Part shown: in pieces, positions 12,877 through 14,321 of the stretch
How the letters are laid out: each line of letters starts with the position of its first letter
Position numbering within the stretch: the stretch's first letter is position 1
Source of the DNA: an uncultured Bacilli bacterium
GTDB taxonomy: Bacteria; Bacillota_I; Bacilli_A; RF39; UBA660
NCBI GenBank assembly: GCA_947589375.1
Contig: CANQAO010000016.1
Span: 1 to 14,321 of the forward strand
Reading direction: 5' to 3'
DNA length: 14,321 nt
Made by a program: the position numbers and the translations under genes
Notes under the pieces: generated by a model
Told to the model about the DNA's origin: nothing
What the model saw: only the letters and a program-made list of their open reading frames with translations
The model's database searches: none

Positions 12877-14241
12877 TTATTTTATTTTTTCTTTAATATA
12901 ATTAGTTATTTCCTCGACTTTTAAAGTCTCTTGCTGCATGGTATCTCTATCTCTAATCGTGACAGTTCCATTATTAAGGGTATCATCATCAACCGTTATA
13001 CAAAATGGCGTTCCCATCACATCTTGTCTACGATATCTTTTGCCAATACTACCTGAAGCATCAAATGACACCGCAAATTCTTCAGTTAATTGTTCAAATA
13101 GTTCATTAGCTTTATCAGTGTGCATTTTTTTAATTAAAGGAAGAATAGCTACTTTATAAGGGGCGAGCTTTGGTGAAAAACGCATTACTTCTCTGGTTCC
13201 ATTTTCAAGCTCTTCTTCATCATAAGCTTCAAATAAGATAGCAAGGGTTAATCTATCGGCCCCAATCGTTGATTCTATAATATAAGGAATATATCTTTCA
13301 TTGGTTTCAGGGTCGATAAATTCCATCGACTCCCCAGAATACTCTTGATGTCTCGATAAATCATAATCCGTACGATTGTGGGTCCCACTAATTTCCCCAA
13401 AGCCAAATGGAAATTTATATTCAATATCACAAGCCGCTTTTGCATAATGGGCTAATTTCTCGTGATCATGATAACGTAAATTTTCTTCTTTGATGCCTAA
13501 AGACATCAAATATTCTTTCGCGTAGTTTTTATAAAATTCATATAGTTTACTATCTTCCCCTGGCTTACAAAAAGTTTGAAATTCCATTTGGTCAAATTCG
13601 ATAGTTCTAAAAGTAAAATTTCCTGGGGTAATTTCATTTCTAAAAGCTTTCCCAATTTGACCAATACTAAATGGTAAATTACTTCTTGTTGTTCTTTTTA
13701 CATTTAAATAATTCACATATTCCCCTTGAGCATTTTCAGGCCTTAAATAGACAATACTTTTATCATCTTTGATAACGCCTCGACTAGTTTCAAACATTAA
13801 ATTAAACTCTCTAATATCAGTAAAATCGGATTTCCCACAAACTGGACAAGGTATCTTTTTTTCTTTAATAAAATCAACCATGTCTTCACTAGTCATATTA
13901 TCAGCTACCGCTGTGGCATCAAAATCATCGATTAAATTATCAGCTCTAAATCTATTTTTACAGTGCTTGCAATCTACTAATGGGTCACTAAAAGAACTAG
14001 TATGCCCACTAGCTTCCCAAACCATTGGATTCATTAAAATATCGGCATCAATTTCATAGGCTGTTTTATTTTTTTGAATAAAATATTTTCGCCATGAATC
14101 TTTGATGTTATTTTTTAATTTCGCACCAAGTGGTCCATAATCCCATGTATTGGCCAAACCACCATAAATTTCACTACCTTGAAAAATAAAACCTTGTGCT
14201 TTACATAAATTAACCATTTTTTCCATTGTTATTTTTTTCAT
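12877..14241 (-). CDS. glyS: Glycyl-tRNA synthetase (homodimeric, single-chain type)
   Basis: This class II aminoacyl-tRNA synthetase charges tRNA(Gly). It is the eukaryote/archaea-like dimeric form used by many Gram-positives, not the two-subunit GlyQ/GlyS enzyme. The 454 residues show the family opening (GFIFQGSEIYGGLANTWDYG, about 17-36), a four-Cys metal site (C91/C94 CKHC and C132/C135 CPVC), motif 2 (GKAFRNEITPGNFTFRTIEF, about 197-216), motif 3 around ESTIGADRLTLAIL, and a C-terminal anticodon-binding domain. I choose the ATG at 14239-14241 because GGGAGGAAC lies just upstream; an ATG four codons earlier precedes that site. The immediate leader is too short for a T-box, and none is visible. 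It has its own terminator. Confidence 0.97.
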   Translation of the reverse strand: MKKITMEKMVNLCKAQGFIFQGSEIYGGLANTWDYGPLGAKLKNNIKDSWRKYFIQKNKTAYEIDADILMNPMVWEASGHTSSFSDPLVDCKHCKNRFRADNLIDDFDATAVADNMTSEDMVDFIKEKKIPCPVCGKSDFTDIREFNLMFETSRGVIKDDKSIVYLRPENAQGEYVNYLNVKRTTRSNLPFSIGQIGKAFRNEITPGNFTFRTIEFDQMEFQTFCKPGEDSKLYEFYKNYAKEYLMSLGIKEENLRYHDHEKLAHYAKAACDIEYKFPFGFGEISGTHNRTDYDLSRHQEYSGESMEFIDPETNERYIPYIIESTIGADRLTLAILFEAYDEEELENGTREVMRFSPKLAPYKVAILPLIKKMHTDKANELFEQLTEEFAVSFDASGSIGKRYRRQDVMGTPFCITVDDDTLNNGTVTIRDRDTMQQETLKVEEITNYIKEKIK

Positions 14242-14305
14242 AGTTCCTCCCATATCATTCTGTATTGATAATCATTCGTTATCTACCTAAACTCTTTAAT
14301 ACGGC

Positions 14306-14311
14306 ATTATA
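14306..14311 (-). promoter_or_regulatory. -10 box of the glyS promoter
   Basis: TATAAT on the minus strand, about 65 bases upstream of the glyS start, predicting a start near 14299. The matching -35 would lie beyond the right edge of the window, so this is only half supported. Confidence 0.45.
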
Positions 14312-14321
14312 TGAAATGGCC

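Noticed and set aside
14242..14321. T-box or other structured leader upstream of glyS
   Set aside because: About 60 bases separate the predicted start from the gene, too short for a T-box. A possible GTATT/AATAC plus GATAA/TTATC fold has its 5' arm at or before the predicted transcript start and is weak.

Overview
The window is AT-rich DNA from a low-GC Gram-positive bacterium (Bacillota; an uncultured Bacilli or Mollicutes-related gut lineage such as RF39 would fit, but that placement is an inference). Supporting signs are strong AGGAGG-type ribosome binding sites, consensus TTGACA/TATAAT promoters, FtsH next to TilS, and a TatD - G5/3D-domain protein - RsmA block recalling the Bacillus subtilis yabD-yabE-rnmV-ksgA order. 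TGA is used as a stop (for example in ung), so the code is standard and this is not a Mycoplasma-type TGA=Trp genome. No tRNA, rRNA, IS element or CRISPR array is visible.

Left end (1-1452): the start of a secreted or anchored surface-type protein runs off the left edge on the minus strand. Its promoter has consensus -35 and -10 boxes separated by 18 bp that contain a run of ten G, the classic layout of a phase-variable promoter. Upstream are an inverted repeat and an unrecognised 386-residue gene with a Cys-rich C-terminus.

Plus-strand island (1459-3581): gpsA (glycerol-3-phosphate dehydrogenase, phospholipid precursor) and a YhxC/YdaD-like short-chain dehydrogenase, followed by a short structured RNA ending in an intrinsic terminator.

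Most unusual region (3474-3882): the short plus-strand RNA faces a minus-strand gene for a 22-residue hydrophobic peptide. The 5' ends of both transcripts carry the same small RNA fold: a 4-bp AAGG/CCUU stem closing a 5-bp hairpin, with a shared CUA joint and two covarying base pairs. In one copy this fold competes with a stem that disrupts a terminator. In the other it competes with a stem that hides the peptide's Shine-Dalgarno site. This could be a riboswitch-like pair or a type I toxin-antitoxin-like locus. I recognise no described class.

Right part (3944-14321), all minus strand: glyS; a 54-residue two-helix membrane protein; tatD; a G5/3D-domain cell-wall protein; then rsmA - PHP phosphoesterase - AGCS amino-acid/cation symporter - ung - tilS - ftsH, which are tightly packed and probably largely co-transcribed. 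The PHP-AGCS junction is entirely one 19-bp hairpin covering the AGCS ribosome binding site. Themes are translation and RNA maturation (GlyRS, RsmA, TilS), DNA repair (Ung), membrane proteolysis (FtsH) and cell-wall remodelling (3D protein). Relative to B. subtilis, hpt is absent between tilS and ftsH, and rnmV is absent next to rsmA.
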